Source: Citrobacter youngae
GTDB taxonomy: Bacteria; Pseudomonadota; Gammaproteobacteria; Enterobacterales; Enterobacteriaceae
Direction of reading: 5' to 3'
DNA: 64,000 nt
NCBI RefSeq assembly: GCF_003818115.1
Contig: NZ_RPOI01000024.1
Location: forward strand, 62,001-126,000
Below, in pieces: positions 54,345 through 61,733 of this stretch. Position numbers and translations under genes: made by a program. Within the stretch, counting starts at the first letter, position 1; the number at the start of each line of letters is the position of its first letter. The notes beneath the pieces were generated by a model. The model was not told where the DNA came from, did no database searches, and saw nothing but the letters and a program-made list of their open reading frames with translations.

Positions 54345-55391
54345 ATGACAACCATTCAGCCTGACAAAACAGGTTTGCACATTTTACTTAAACTGGCCGC
54401 GCTGGTGGTGATCCTCGCCGGTATTCATGCCGCGGCGGATATCATTGTGCAACTGCTGCTGGCTCTCTTTTTTGCCATTGTGTTGAATCCGCTGGTCACC
54501 TGGTTTATTCGCCGGGGAGTACGTCGCCCGGTTGCCATTACGCTCGTAGTGGTGGTCATGCTGTTCGTCCTCACGGCACTGATCGGCGTTCTGGCGTCTT
54601 CGATCACGGAATTCATGGCTATGCTACCCAAATACAATAAGGAGCTGACGCGCAAAGTCCTGTATCTGCAAGAGATGGTGCCCTTTCTGAATTTGCATAT
54701 GTCGCCAGAGCGCATCCTGCAACGTATCGATTCCGATAAACTCATGACCTTCACCACCACGCTGATGACCAGCCTTTCTGGCGCCATGGCCAGCGTCGTT
54801 CTGCTGGTGATGACGGTCGTCTTTATGCTGTTTGAGGTGCGCCATGTTCCTTATAAGCTGCGCTTTGCGCTGAACAACCCACAAATCCATATTGCGGGGC
54901 TGCATCGGGCGCTCAAGGGCGTATCTCACTATCTGGCACTGAAAACGTTGCTCAGCCTATGGACTGGCGCTATCGTCTGGCTGGGACTGGCGCTGATGGG
55001 GATTCAGTTTGCTCTGATGTGGGGCGTGCTGGCCTTCCTGCTCAATTATGTGCCCAATATAGGCTCGGTTATTTCCGCCGTGCCGCCCATGATTCAGGCG
55101 CTGCTGTTCAACGGCATTTACGAATGCGTACTGGTCGGCGCGCTGTTTCTGGTGGTGCATATGGTGATTGGCAATATCCTCGAGCCGCGCATGATGGGGC
55201 ATCGCCTGGGATTATCGACGCTAATCGTCTTCCTCTCTCTGCTGGTATGGGGATGGCTGCTCGGCCCGGTAGGCATGCTGCTCTCTGTGCCGTTAACCAG
55301 CGTGTGTAAAATCTGGATGGAAACCACCACCGGTGGCAGCAAACTGGCCATTTTGCTGGGTCCCGGCAGACCCAAAAGTCGGCTACCCTGA
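54345..55391 (+). CDS. yhhT: AI-2E family inner-membrane transporter YhhT
   Basis: A 348-aa member of the AI-2E (PF01594) family with about seven to eight helices (AADIIVQLLLALFFAIVLNPLVTW, VPPMIQALLFNGIYE, ILEPRMMGHRLGLSTLIVFLSLL). Family members export small molecules or ions; its substrate is unknown. The start MTTIQPDK follows GAAGAAGAC; a much longer in-frame reading begins in the yhhS promoter region. In E. coli K-12 acpT follows it, but here an aryl-polyene cluster starts instead. Confidence 0.93.
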   Translation: MTTIQPDKTGLHILLKLAALVVILAGIHAAADIIVQLLLALFFAIVLNPLVTWFIRRGVRRPVAITLVVVVMLFVLTALIGVLASSITEFMAMLPKYNKELTRKVLYLQEMVPFLNLHMSPERILQRIDSDKLMTFTTTLMTSLSGAMASVVLLVMTVVFMLFEVRHVPYKLRFALNNPQIHIAGLHRALKGVSHYLALKTLLSLWTGAIVWLGLALMGIQFALMWGVLAFLLNYVPNIGSVISAVPPMIQALLFNGIYECVLVGALFLVVHMVIGNILEPRMMGHRLGLSTLIVFLSLLVWGWLLGPVGMLLSVPLTSVCKIWMETTTGGSKLAILLGPGRPKSRLP

Positions 55392-55424
55392 AAAACTACC
55401 AACCGAGGTAGTTTTTATCTTTTT
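55391..55424 (+). terminator. Intrinsic terminator of yhhT
   Basis: ACTACC and GGTAGT pair around AACCGA, with flanking A and T runs, directly after the yhhT TGA (55389-55391). The T-run TTTTTATCTTTTT follows. It is the functional left border of the aryl-polyene region. Confidence 0.9.
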
Positions 55425-55850
55425 ATATGCCCGTTAAACTGATATCCATACAGGTATATATCGCAATTTATCTTAAATAAAGAGTGAAAAGGATTTCATT
55501 TTTTAATAAAGAAAATACATAAGTCAACGTATGGATGTCTTTGCCAAACCACATAAGAATAATGAATCCCCCCACAGCATTTAACTCAAACTATCTGCCT
55601 ATATTTAAAGGTTATTTTATTTGATACGTTTTATCTAAAAATCTATACTTCTCGCCGATGATTACGCTGAAAAATTTCCGTTGAAGAAAGTCACCGAATA
55701 TTACCATCCGGCAACCTCATCGCCTTGCTATCGGACACGTGAAATAAAATGCTGATTTAGCTTAAACAAAATCACGGGAGCTGCAGGGTGATCATTATTT
55801 CGAAGCTTATTATTAAACACGTATAAACAGTACTTTGAGAGGGAGTTTTA
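55425..55850 (+). promoter_or_regulatory. AT-rich regulatory gap and putative promoter of the aryl-polyene cluster
   Basis: The 426 bases are clearly more AT-rich than flanking genes and contain no open reading frame of note. A strong sigma-70-like promoter is visible: TTGATA (55621-55626), a 17-base spacer, and TATACT (55644-55649). Transcription would begin near 55656, leaving a leader of about 195 bases. I see no JUMPstart/ops element. AT-rich DNA of this kind is a typical H-NS target, which is an inference. Confidence 0.55.
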
Positions 55851-56240
55851 ATGAAACAGTATATTAAGTGGTTTGCGGCCATTGCCGTTGTCGGTGCGCT
55901 GGCGGGATGTGCACGTACTGCGCCGATCGATCAAGTTCACACCAGCGTAAGCGCGGGGCACACTCAGGATCAGGTTAAAACCGCCATTCTGAAAGCGGGC
56001 ATTCAACGCCAATGGGTCATGTCTGAAGCCGGTCCTGGTGTCATTAAAGCACGCCAACAAACCCGAGATCATGTGGCTGAAGTCCGTATCACCTATACCG
56101 CCACCAGCTATGACATTAAATACGACAGCAGCCTTAACCTGCAGGCTTCTGGTGGAAAAATTCATAAAAACTACAACCGCTGGGTACGCAATCTGGATAA
56201 AGACATCCAGCTCAATCTGTCAGCCGGTGCCAATCTGTAA
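55851..56240 (+). CDS. Small lipoprotein at the head of the aryl-polyene cluster
   Basis: A 129-aa lipoprotein with lipobox LAGC after MKQYIKWFAAIAVVGA, so lipidated Cys20. The mature domain has charged and beta-rich segments (VAEVRITYTATSYDIKYDSSLNL). I recognise its type from enterobacterial APE clusters, where it occupies the first position, but not its function. GAGGGAG precedes the ATG. A hairpin at 56253-56271 lies between it and the methyltransferase gene. It may be apeA of published schemes; the letter is unconfirmed. Confidence 0.85.
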   Translation: MKQYIKWFAAIAVVGALAGCARTAPIDQVHTSVSAGHTQDQVKTAILKAGIQRQWVMSEAGPGVIKARQQTRDHVAEVRITYTATSYDIKYDSSLNLQASGGKIHKNYNRWVRNLDKDIQLNLSAGANL

Positions 56241-56252
56241 TTACGCCTAAAG

Positions 56253-56271
56253 TCGGGCCGAAAAGGCCCGA
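56253..56271 (+). terminator. Hairpin after the lipoprotein gene
   Basis: TCGGGCC and GGCCCGA pair around GAAAA, 12 bases after the lipoprotein stop. The following ATACTCTTACTC is not a T-run. It may attenuate transcription into the biosynthetic genes or protect the lipoprotein message. Confidence 0.5.
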
Positions 56272-56308
56272 TACTCTTACTCTCTGCCATTTAACAGGTT
56301 GTCCCCAC

Positions 56309-57370
56309 ATGTACGAACAGGATTCGCTTAGCGCACTGGATGCCATTACTGAAGCACAACGTATCGCCTTTGCCCCTATGCTTTTTCAAACCGCGTTGTG
56401 TCTGCGAAATGCGGGAGTACTCACCTGGCTGGACAAGCAAGGTAAACGCGGCGCCACGCTCGACGAAATTACCGAAAACAGCACCATCAACGAATATGCC
56501 GCCAGCATCCTGTTGGATATGGGGTTAAGTGGGCGAATTATTACCCACAAAGAAGGATATTATTACCTCGCTAAAGTCGGCCACTTCCTTTTACATGACA
56601 CGATGACGCGTGTGAATATGGATTTCACCCAGGATGTTTGTTATCAGGGACTGTTCTATCTGGAGAATGCGCTGAAAGAAGGGAAGCCCGCGGGATTAAA
56701 AATTTTTGGCGACTGGCCAACAATCTATCCTGCACTGTCGCAATTACCCCTGGCTGCGCGTGAAAGTTGGTTCGCTTTCGATCATTACTATTCAGATGGC
56801 GCATTTGATGCCGCATTGCCATATGTATTCGCCAGCGCCCCTGCAACCCTGTACGATGTCGGCGGAAATACCGGGAAATGGGCATTACGTTGTTGTCAAC
56901 ATGATGACAATATTGCAGTCACTCTATTAGATTTGCCGCAACAAATTGCACTTGCCCGCGAAAATATCGAAAATACGGGATTATCCCATCGCATAAATTT
57001 CCATGCTGTGGATATGCTTAGCGACTCGCCTTTACCCGCAGAGGCAGATATCTGGTGGATGAGCCAATTTCTGGACTGTTTTTCCCCGGAACAAATTATC
57101 GCCATTCTGAGCAACATTGCTCGGGTGATGAAACCGGGCGCGAAGCTGTGCATTATGGAACTGTTTTGGGATGCCCAAAAATTTGAAGCGGCCTCATTTA
57201 GCCTGAATGCGTCTTCGCTTTATTTTACCTGTATGGCGAATGGCAACAGCCGCTTCTACAGCGTAGAGAAGTTTTATCACTATCTGAATCAGGCAGGTTT
57301 TCAGGTAGATGAACGCCACGACAACTTAGGTGTTGGGCATACTTTATTGATATGTCAGAAGAAAAAATAA
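56309..57370 (+). CDS. apeB: SAM-dependent O-methyltransferase of the aryl-polyene cluster
   Basis: A 353-aa class I methyltransferase. The N-terminal winged-helix/dimerisation half precedes the SAM-binding motif LYDVGGNTGKW at residues 181-191; downstream motifs include DLPQQIALAREN and PGAKLCIMELFW. It resembles O-methyltransferase family 2 (PF00891). In aryl polyenes the aryl head is 4-hydroxy-3-methylphenyl or methoxy-substituted, so methylation of the head group is the natural role, but the site is not visible. The symbol follows the A-to-R gene order of APE clusters and is inferred. Confidence 0.85.
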   Translation: MYEQDSLSALDAITEAQRIAFAPMLFQTALCLRNAGVLTWLDKQGKRGATLDEITENSTINEYAASILLDMGLSGRIITHKEGYYYLAKVGHFLLHDTMTRVNMDFTQDVCYQGLFYLENALKEGKPAGLKIFGDWPTIYPALSQLPLAARESWFAFDHYYSDGAFDAALPYVFASAPATLYDVGGNTGKWALRCCQHDDNIAVTLLDLPQQIALARENIENTGLSHRINFHAVDMLSDSPLPAEADIWWMSQFLDCFSPEQIIAILSNIARVMKPGAKLCIMELFWDAQKFEAASFSLNASSLYFTCMANGNSRFYSVEKFYHYLNQAGFQVDERHDNLGVGHTLLICQKKK

Positions 57371-57410
57371 GAAACAATCGGAACAACCGATTTACCGCGG
57401 ATACGCGTTG

Positions 57411-58133
57411 ATGAAATTTGCTTTCAACATTATCGACTGGCAGGCCAAGGCGCCAGGATTAAGCGAAACAGAACAGTGGCATGAATGGTCACGGTTTTCG
57501 CACGCCATCGATCCCACCGCGCCATTGGCTAAACTCAGCGAGTTACCGATGATGACGGCTCGCCGCCTCAGCTCCGGTAGCAAACTGGCCGTTGATTGCG
57601 GGCTGGCGATGCTACGCCGTCATGATATCGATGCCGTGTTGTACACCAGCCGCCATGGTGAGCTGGAGCGTAACTACAGGATCCTGCACGCCCTGGCGAC
57701 TGAGCAGGCTCTCTCACCAACCGATTTCGCCCTCTCTGTGCATAATTCTGCCGTGGGAAACCTGACCATCGCCGCGAAAAAGCCGATTGTCTCCTCCTCG
57801 CTTTCCGCTGGCAGGGATACGTTCCAGCAGGGGCTATGCGAAGTCATCGGGCTGTTGCAGGCGGGATATCAGCGCGTATTGATGGTCGATTTCGACGGTT
57901 TTCTGCCCGAGTTTTATCATCCACAGTTGCCGCCTGATATGCCGACATGGCCGTTTGCCGTCGCGCTGGTTATTGAATCCGGTGATCGCTGGCAATGCGA
58001 AACCCGTCCACACTGCGCGCAAGGTGAGACACCATTGCCACAAAGCCTGTTGTTTTTACAACATTATTTGCAAGATACCGCGGCGTTTACCCTCCCAGGC
58101 GAGCGCGTACAGTGGCAGTGGAGTCAGGGATGA
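57411..58133 (+). CDS. apeC: Beta-ketoacyl synthase-like chain length factor
   Basis: A 240-aa protein of the N-terminal ketoacyl-synthase type (PF13723). Where active synthases have a reactive Cys it has SVHNSAVGN at residues 109-117, so no catalytic cysteine, as in chain length factors. In characterised APE systems ApeC pairs with the ketosynthase ApeO as a KS-CLF heterodimer; the partner would lie beyond the window. The ATG at 57411 is preferred to the TTG at 57408. Its stop overlaps the next start (ATGA). Confidence 0.82.
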   Translation: MKFAFNIIDWQAKAPGLSETEQWHEWSRFSHAIDPTAPLAKLSELPMMTARRLSSGSKLAVDCGLAMLRRHDIDAVLYTSRHGELERNYRILHALATEQALSPTDFALSVHNSAVGNLTIAAKKPIVSSSLSAGRDTFQQGLCEVIGLLQAGYQRVLMVDFDGFLPEFYHPQLPPDMPTWPFAVALVIESGDRWQCETRPHCAQGETPLPQSLLFLQHYLQDTAAFTLPGERVQWQWSQG

Positions 58134-58945
58134 ACACGATTTTCCTGCGGCTTAATTGGGTATGGCGACTGGTGATGACCGGTTTTTGCTTTGCCCTGTT
58201 TGGCCTCGGCGGACTGCTCCTTTCTACTGTCTGGTTTAACGTATTGCTCATCGCAGTATGGGATAAAGCCCGACGTCGGCGTATCGCCAGACGCAGCATT
58301 GCTGCCAGTTTTCGCCTCTTTTTAACGGTGGCGAAGCGACTTGGCGTGCTGGATTACCAGATTGCAGGACGAGACATTTTACGCAACGAACAAGGGTGCC
58401 TGGTCGTCGCCAATCATCCGACGCTCATCGACTACGTGCTACTGGCCTCGGTCATGCCAGAAACCGACTGTCTGGTGAAAAGCGCATTACTAAAAAACCC
58501 GTTTCTTGGCGGCGTGGTCCGGGCAGCAGATTATCTGATTAACAGTCAGGCTGATGCGCTGTTACCCGCGTGCCAGCAACGTCTGGAACAAGGCGATACC
58601 ATTTTAATTTTCCCCGAGGGAACCCGTACACGCCCCGGAGAGGAAATGACGTTACAGCGTGGTGCGGCGAATATCGCCGTACGCTGCAGCAGCGATTTAC
58701 GCATCGTAACCATAAACTGCAGCGAACAAATGCTGGATAAAGAAAGCAAATGGTACGACGTCCCATCGATAAAGCCCATGTTTACCGTTTCAGTACACGA
58801 ACGGGTTAAGATCGACCAATTTTACGACGCAAATTCACAAGAACCGGCGCTGGCCGCAAGGCAGTTGAACCGGCATCTTTTGCTTCAATTACAACCAGGT
58901 ACTTTACCTCTTTCAGGAATTAATGATGCAAGCGCTTTATCTTGA
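58130..58945 (+). CDS. apeD: 1-Acyl-glycerol-3-phosphate acyltransferase-like protein
   Basis: A 271-aa membrane-anchored acyltransferase. One or two N-terminal helices are followed by the HX4D motif NHPTLID (His96, Asp101), and the glycerolipid motif FPEGTR at 161-166. This is the PlsC-type LPLAT fold. In the cluster it probably transfers the polyene acyl group to a lipid or glycan acceptor. The start at 58130 overlaps apeC by the ATGA; its 3' end overlaps the first ACP gene by 23 bases. Confidence 0.87.
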   Translation: MNTIFLRLNWVWRLVMTGFCFALFGLGGLLLSTVWFNVLLIAVWDKARRRRIARRSIAASFRLFLTVAKRLGVLDYQIAGRDILRNEQGCLVVANHPTLIDYVLLASVMPETDCLVKSALLKNPFLGGVVRAADYLINSQADALLPACQQRLEQGDTILIFPEGTRTRPGEEMTLQRGAANIAVRCSSDLRIVTINCSEQMLDKESKWYDVPSIKPMFTVSVHERVKIDQFYDANSQEPALAARQLNRHLLLQLQPGTLPLSGINDASALS

Positions 58946-59183
58946 AATCAAAAATCTCATTATAACGACATTGAATCTCGACGAACTGACAGCTGACGAT
59001 ATTGATACCGAAGCGGCACTCTTTGGCGATGGATTAGGTCTGGACTCAATCGACGCCCTGGAGCTTGGGCTGGCGGTAAAAAACGAGTATGGCGTGGTCC
59101 TCTCAGCAGAGAGCGAAGAAATGCGCCAGCACTTCTTCTCCGTCGCCACGCTGGCATCGTTCATTCACGCGCAACGTGCCTGA
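58923..59183 (+). CDS. apeE: Acyl carrier protein 1 of the aryl-polyene cluster
   Basis: An 86-aa acyl carrier protein. The phosphopantetheine serine is Ser42 in GLGLDSIDALELG, and the helix pattern fits the four-helix ACP fold. It would need activation by a phosphopantetheinyl transferase; in E. coli AcpT, encoded next to yhhT, is the candidate and should follow outside the window. Two ATG codons (58923, 58926) are possible starts. It is overlapped by the acyltransferase gene and followed by a second ACP. Confidence 0.93.
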   Translation: MMQALYLEIKNLIITTLNLDELTADDIDTEAALFGDGLGLDSIDALELGLAVKNEYGVVLSAESEEMRQHFFSVATLASFIHAQRA

Positions 59184-59195
59184 GGATAGTCCGTT

Positions 59196-59447
59196 ATGAC
59201 CGAACAAAAAGCCATTTACGAAGAAGTCTCATCACTGCTGGTCAAGCTGTTTGAAGTCGACCCGCAGGACATTAAGCCTGAGGCGCGCCTGTACGAAGAT
59301 CTGGAACTCGACAGCATCGACGCCGTCGACATGATCGTGCATCTGCAAAAGAAAACCGGTAAGAAAATTAAACCGGAAGAGTTTAAAGCAGTACGCACCG
59401 TACAAGATGTCGTCGACGCGGTAGAACGCCTTCTCAAAGAAGCGTAA
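59196..59447 (+). CDS. apeF: Acyl carrier protein 2 of the aryl-polyene cluster
   Basis: An 83-aa acyl carrier protein with phosphopantetheine Ser40 in LELDSIDAVDMIV, and basic residues late in helix III (KKTGKKIKPEEF). A pair of dissimilar ACPs is typical for APE clusters, one for loading the aryl starter and the other for elongation; which is which is not visible. AGGATAGTCCGTT precedes the ATG. It lies 12 bases after the first ACP. Confidence 0.94.
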   Translation: MTEQKAIYEEVSSLLVKLFEVDPQDIKPEARLYEDLELDSIDAVDMIVHLQKKTGKKIKPEEFKAVRTVQDVVDAVERLLKEA

Positions 59448-59453
59448 TTCACC

Positions 59454-60035
59454 GTGTCGGGCACTCGCTCGCTGCCAGTCGTACAACTGCTAACAGGCCT
59501 ACTGTTGTTGGCCTGGCCGTTTTTGATCTGGTTTGGCCTTGCGCATAACAGTCTGCACTGGTTGCTACCGTTGATGGCGCTACTCCTTTTTTTACGCTTT
59601 CGCCAGACCCGGCGACAGGCGGGGCCGTTGCGCGTTGTAACACAGGTCGTGGCGGTTGCGGGTATCACGTTGTGCATTGCCAGTTATCTGCTCAAAACAC
59701 ATCAGTTGCTGCTGTTTTATCCGGTAGTGGTAAACGCCGTGATGCTGTCGGTTTTTGGCGGATCGCTTTGGTCCGCGATGCCCATTGTTGAACGCCTGGC
59801 GCGGCTGCGCGACCCAAATCTGCCCGAGGCAGGAGTACGCTACACACGCCGTGTGACACAAATCTGGTGCGCCTTTTTCATCATCAACGGCAGCGTTGCG
59901 CTCTTTACCGCACTGAATGGCGATATGACCCTGTGGACGACCTGGAACGGTATGGTTTCCTATTTACTGATGGGAACATTGATGGCCGGCGAGTGGTTAG
60001 TTCGCCAACTGGTGATAAAACGAGATACCCAATGA
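59454..60035 (+). CDS. apeG: Multi-pass membrane protein (COG4648-like)
   Basis: A 193-aa protein with about five to six hydrophobic segments (VVQLLTGLLLLAWPFLIWFG, VAVAGITLCIASYL, LLFYPVVVNAVMLSVFGG, FIINGSVALFTALNG). It is a fixture of APE clusters next to the ACPs; its function is unknown. Translation starts with GTG at 59454, six bases after the second ACP stop, and stops in an ATGA overlap with the ligase. Possibly a flippase or an anchoring partner, by inference only. Confidence 0.82.
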   Translation: MSGTRSLPVVQLLTGLLLLAWPFLIWFGLAHNSLHWLLPLMALLLFLRFRQTRRQAGPLRVVTQVVAVAGITLCIASYLLKTHQLLLFYPVVVNAVMLSVFGGSLWSAMPIVERLARLRDPNLPEAGVRYTRRVTQIWCAFFIINGSVALFTALNGDMTLWTTWNGMVSYLLMGTLMAGEWLVRQLVIKRDTQ

Positions 60036-61393
60036 AGCAGCCCCTCACACTTGCGCAATGGCTCTGTGACCCACGCCCGAACGACGTCCCTGTTGCGTGG
60101 CAGGAAGAGCATACCTGGACGCTGGGTCATCTGCGCCATGATGTGGCCCAGTTGATAACATACCTGCAGCAGCAGGAAGGTGAGCGCTGGGCATTGTGCT
60201 TCGAGAACAGCTATTTATTTATCGTCGCGCTGCTGGCCACGCTACATGCTGGCAAAACGCCGGTGATCCCAGGGCATTGTCGCGTTTCGTTGTTAAACGA
60301 GCAGCACAGGCTGTTTGACGGCGTACTGAGCGATAAAACGCTGGAGTGGCAGGGAACGCTACGGGTGGTCAGTTCTGCCATGACATCCGTGACCCACGAC
60401 ATCACGTTTCCGGCAATATGCAGCGACGCCTTTGTGGAGTTGTTCACTTCCGGTTCGACCGGCCAGCCGAAACGCGTGATCAAACCGATCGCTCGCCTGG
60501 ATAGCGAAGCGGCATTGCTCGCGACGCGCTTTGCCGATCGTCTCGCAGGTTGCCGGGTGGTCGCGTCAGTGGTTCCGCAACATCTGTATGGTCTGACGTT
60601 TCGTATCTTCTTGCCAATGGCCTTAGGTCTGCCGCTGCACGCGGCAATGCTATGGTATGCCGAACAACTGGCGGCGCTGAGCCATGAGCATCGGTATGCG
60701 TTTATCAGCAGTCCGGCGTTTCTGAAACGCCTCGACCACCATCTGGCACCGCCGCCGGTCGAACTGATTCTGTCTGCGGGCGGTATGCTGCCCTGGCAGG
60801 ACGTCGCACAGGCTGCTGACTGGCTGAATGTCTGGCCCGATGAGATCTACGGCAGCACTGAAACCGGGATCCTTGCGTGGCGTTATCGCCATCAAGATGA
60901 TGTGGCATGGCTGCCTTTTCCCGGCGTCAGATTTCAGCCAGAAAATGACGCGTTTCGTGTATTTTCACCGCTAATTACCGCTGATGATGGCCTGTTGCTG
61001 GATGATATTCTGCAATTTACCGAAAATGGTCAGTTTCGCCTGATGGGCAGGCGCGGGCGAGTCGTCAAGATTGAAGAGAAACGCATTTCACTCAGCGAAG
61101 TGGAGCAACGCTTGCTGGCACTGGACGGTATACGTGATGTCGCGGCATTGCCGGTCTCACGCGGGGGACGCCAGGGCGTTGGCGTCCTGCTGGTACTGGA
61201 TGACAAAACCCACCAACGCTGGCTCGCATGCGGAGGAAAACAGCAAGAACTGACCTGGCGACGTTCGCTGTTGCCCTGGCTGGAGCCGGTCGCCGTTCCC
61301 CGCTACTGGCGGGTGATTGATGAGATTCCGGTCAACAGTATGAACAAGCGTGTCTATGCGCAATTACAGGAGTTATTTCATGAAACCCCATGA
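60032..61393 (+). CDS. apeH: AMP-dependent acyl/aryl-ACP ligase
   Basis: A 453-aa ANL-superfamily adenylating enzyme. The P-loop FTSGSTGQPKR is at residues 138-148, YGSTETG follows, and GRRGRVVKIEEKRISLSEVE contains the C-terminal lysine. In APE systems ApeH activates the aryl acid (4-hydroxybenzoate-type) starter and loads it on an ACP. The ATG at 60032 lies in the ATGA overlap with the membrane protein gene; reading further upstream in this frame is an artefact. A dehydratase gene overlaps its end. Confidence 0.92.
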   Translation: MKQPLTLAQWLCDPRPNDVPVAWQEEHTWTLGHLRHDVAQLITYLQQQEGERWALCFENSYLFIVALLATLHAGKTPVIPGHCRVSLLNEQHRLFDGVLSDKTLEWQGTLRVVSSAMTSVTHDITFPAICSDAFVELFTSGSTGQPKRVIKPIARLDSEAALLATRFADRLAGCRVVASVVPQHLYGLTFRIFLPMALGLPLHAAMLWYAEQLAALSHEHRYAFISSPAFLKRLDHHLAPPPVELILSAGGMLPWQDVAQAADWLNVWPDEIYGSTETGILAWRYRHQDDVAWLPFPGVRFQPENDAFRVFSPLITADDGLLLDDILQFTENGQFRLMGRRGRVVKIEEKRISLSEVEQRLLALDGIRDVAALPVSRGGRQGVGVLLVLDDKTHQRWLACGGKQQELTWRRSLLPWLEPVAVPRYWRVIDEIPVNSMNKRVYAQLQELFHETP

Positions 61394-61733
61394 AATCGAG
61401 CGCCATCAGGCACAGCCTCAACAGGCTGAGATTGTTTTACATCTCGACCCTTCGCTGTTTTGGTTCAGCGGGCATTTTGCCGTGCAGCCACTACTGCCAG
61501 GCGTTGCACAGCTGGATTGGGCGATGCATTACGCCACCACGTTGCTGGTCCCTGGCTGGCGTTTTCACAGTATTCAGAACGTGAAGTTCCAGTCACCGCT
61601 ATTGCCTGGAACCACCATCACCCTGAGTCTGAGCTGGCAGGAAGAACGTCAGATGCTCTCTTTTAGTTATCAGCGCCACGACGGTGAAGCGCGCCATACC
61701 GCCAGCAGCGGGAAGATTCGGTTATGTCGCTGA
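61380..61733 (+). CDS. apeI: 3-Hydroxyacyl-ACP dehydratase, hotdog fold
   Basis: A 117-aa single hotdog domain. FWFSGHFAVQPLLPGVAQLDW shows the GHF-P-PGV signature of FabZ/FabA dehydratases with the catalytic His32 in FSGHF. ApeI is known to pair with ApeP as a dehydratase complex; the partner lies outside the window. The start at 61380 has AGGAG upstream and overlaps apeH by 14 bases. It creates the polyene double bonds with the ketoreductase. Confidence 0.9.
   Translation: MKPHEIERHQAQPQQAEIVLHLDPSLFWFSGHFAVQPLLPGVAQLDWAMHYATTLLVPGWRFHSIQNVKFQSPLLPGTTITLSLSWQEERQMLSFSYQRHDGEARHTASSGKIRLCR

Noticed and set aside
59867-60031. Upstream extension of the ligase gene
   Set aside because: The in-frame extension lies inside the membrane-protein gene; the ATGA overlap at 60032 is the usual coupled start in this operon.
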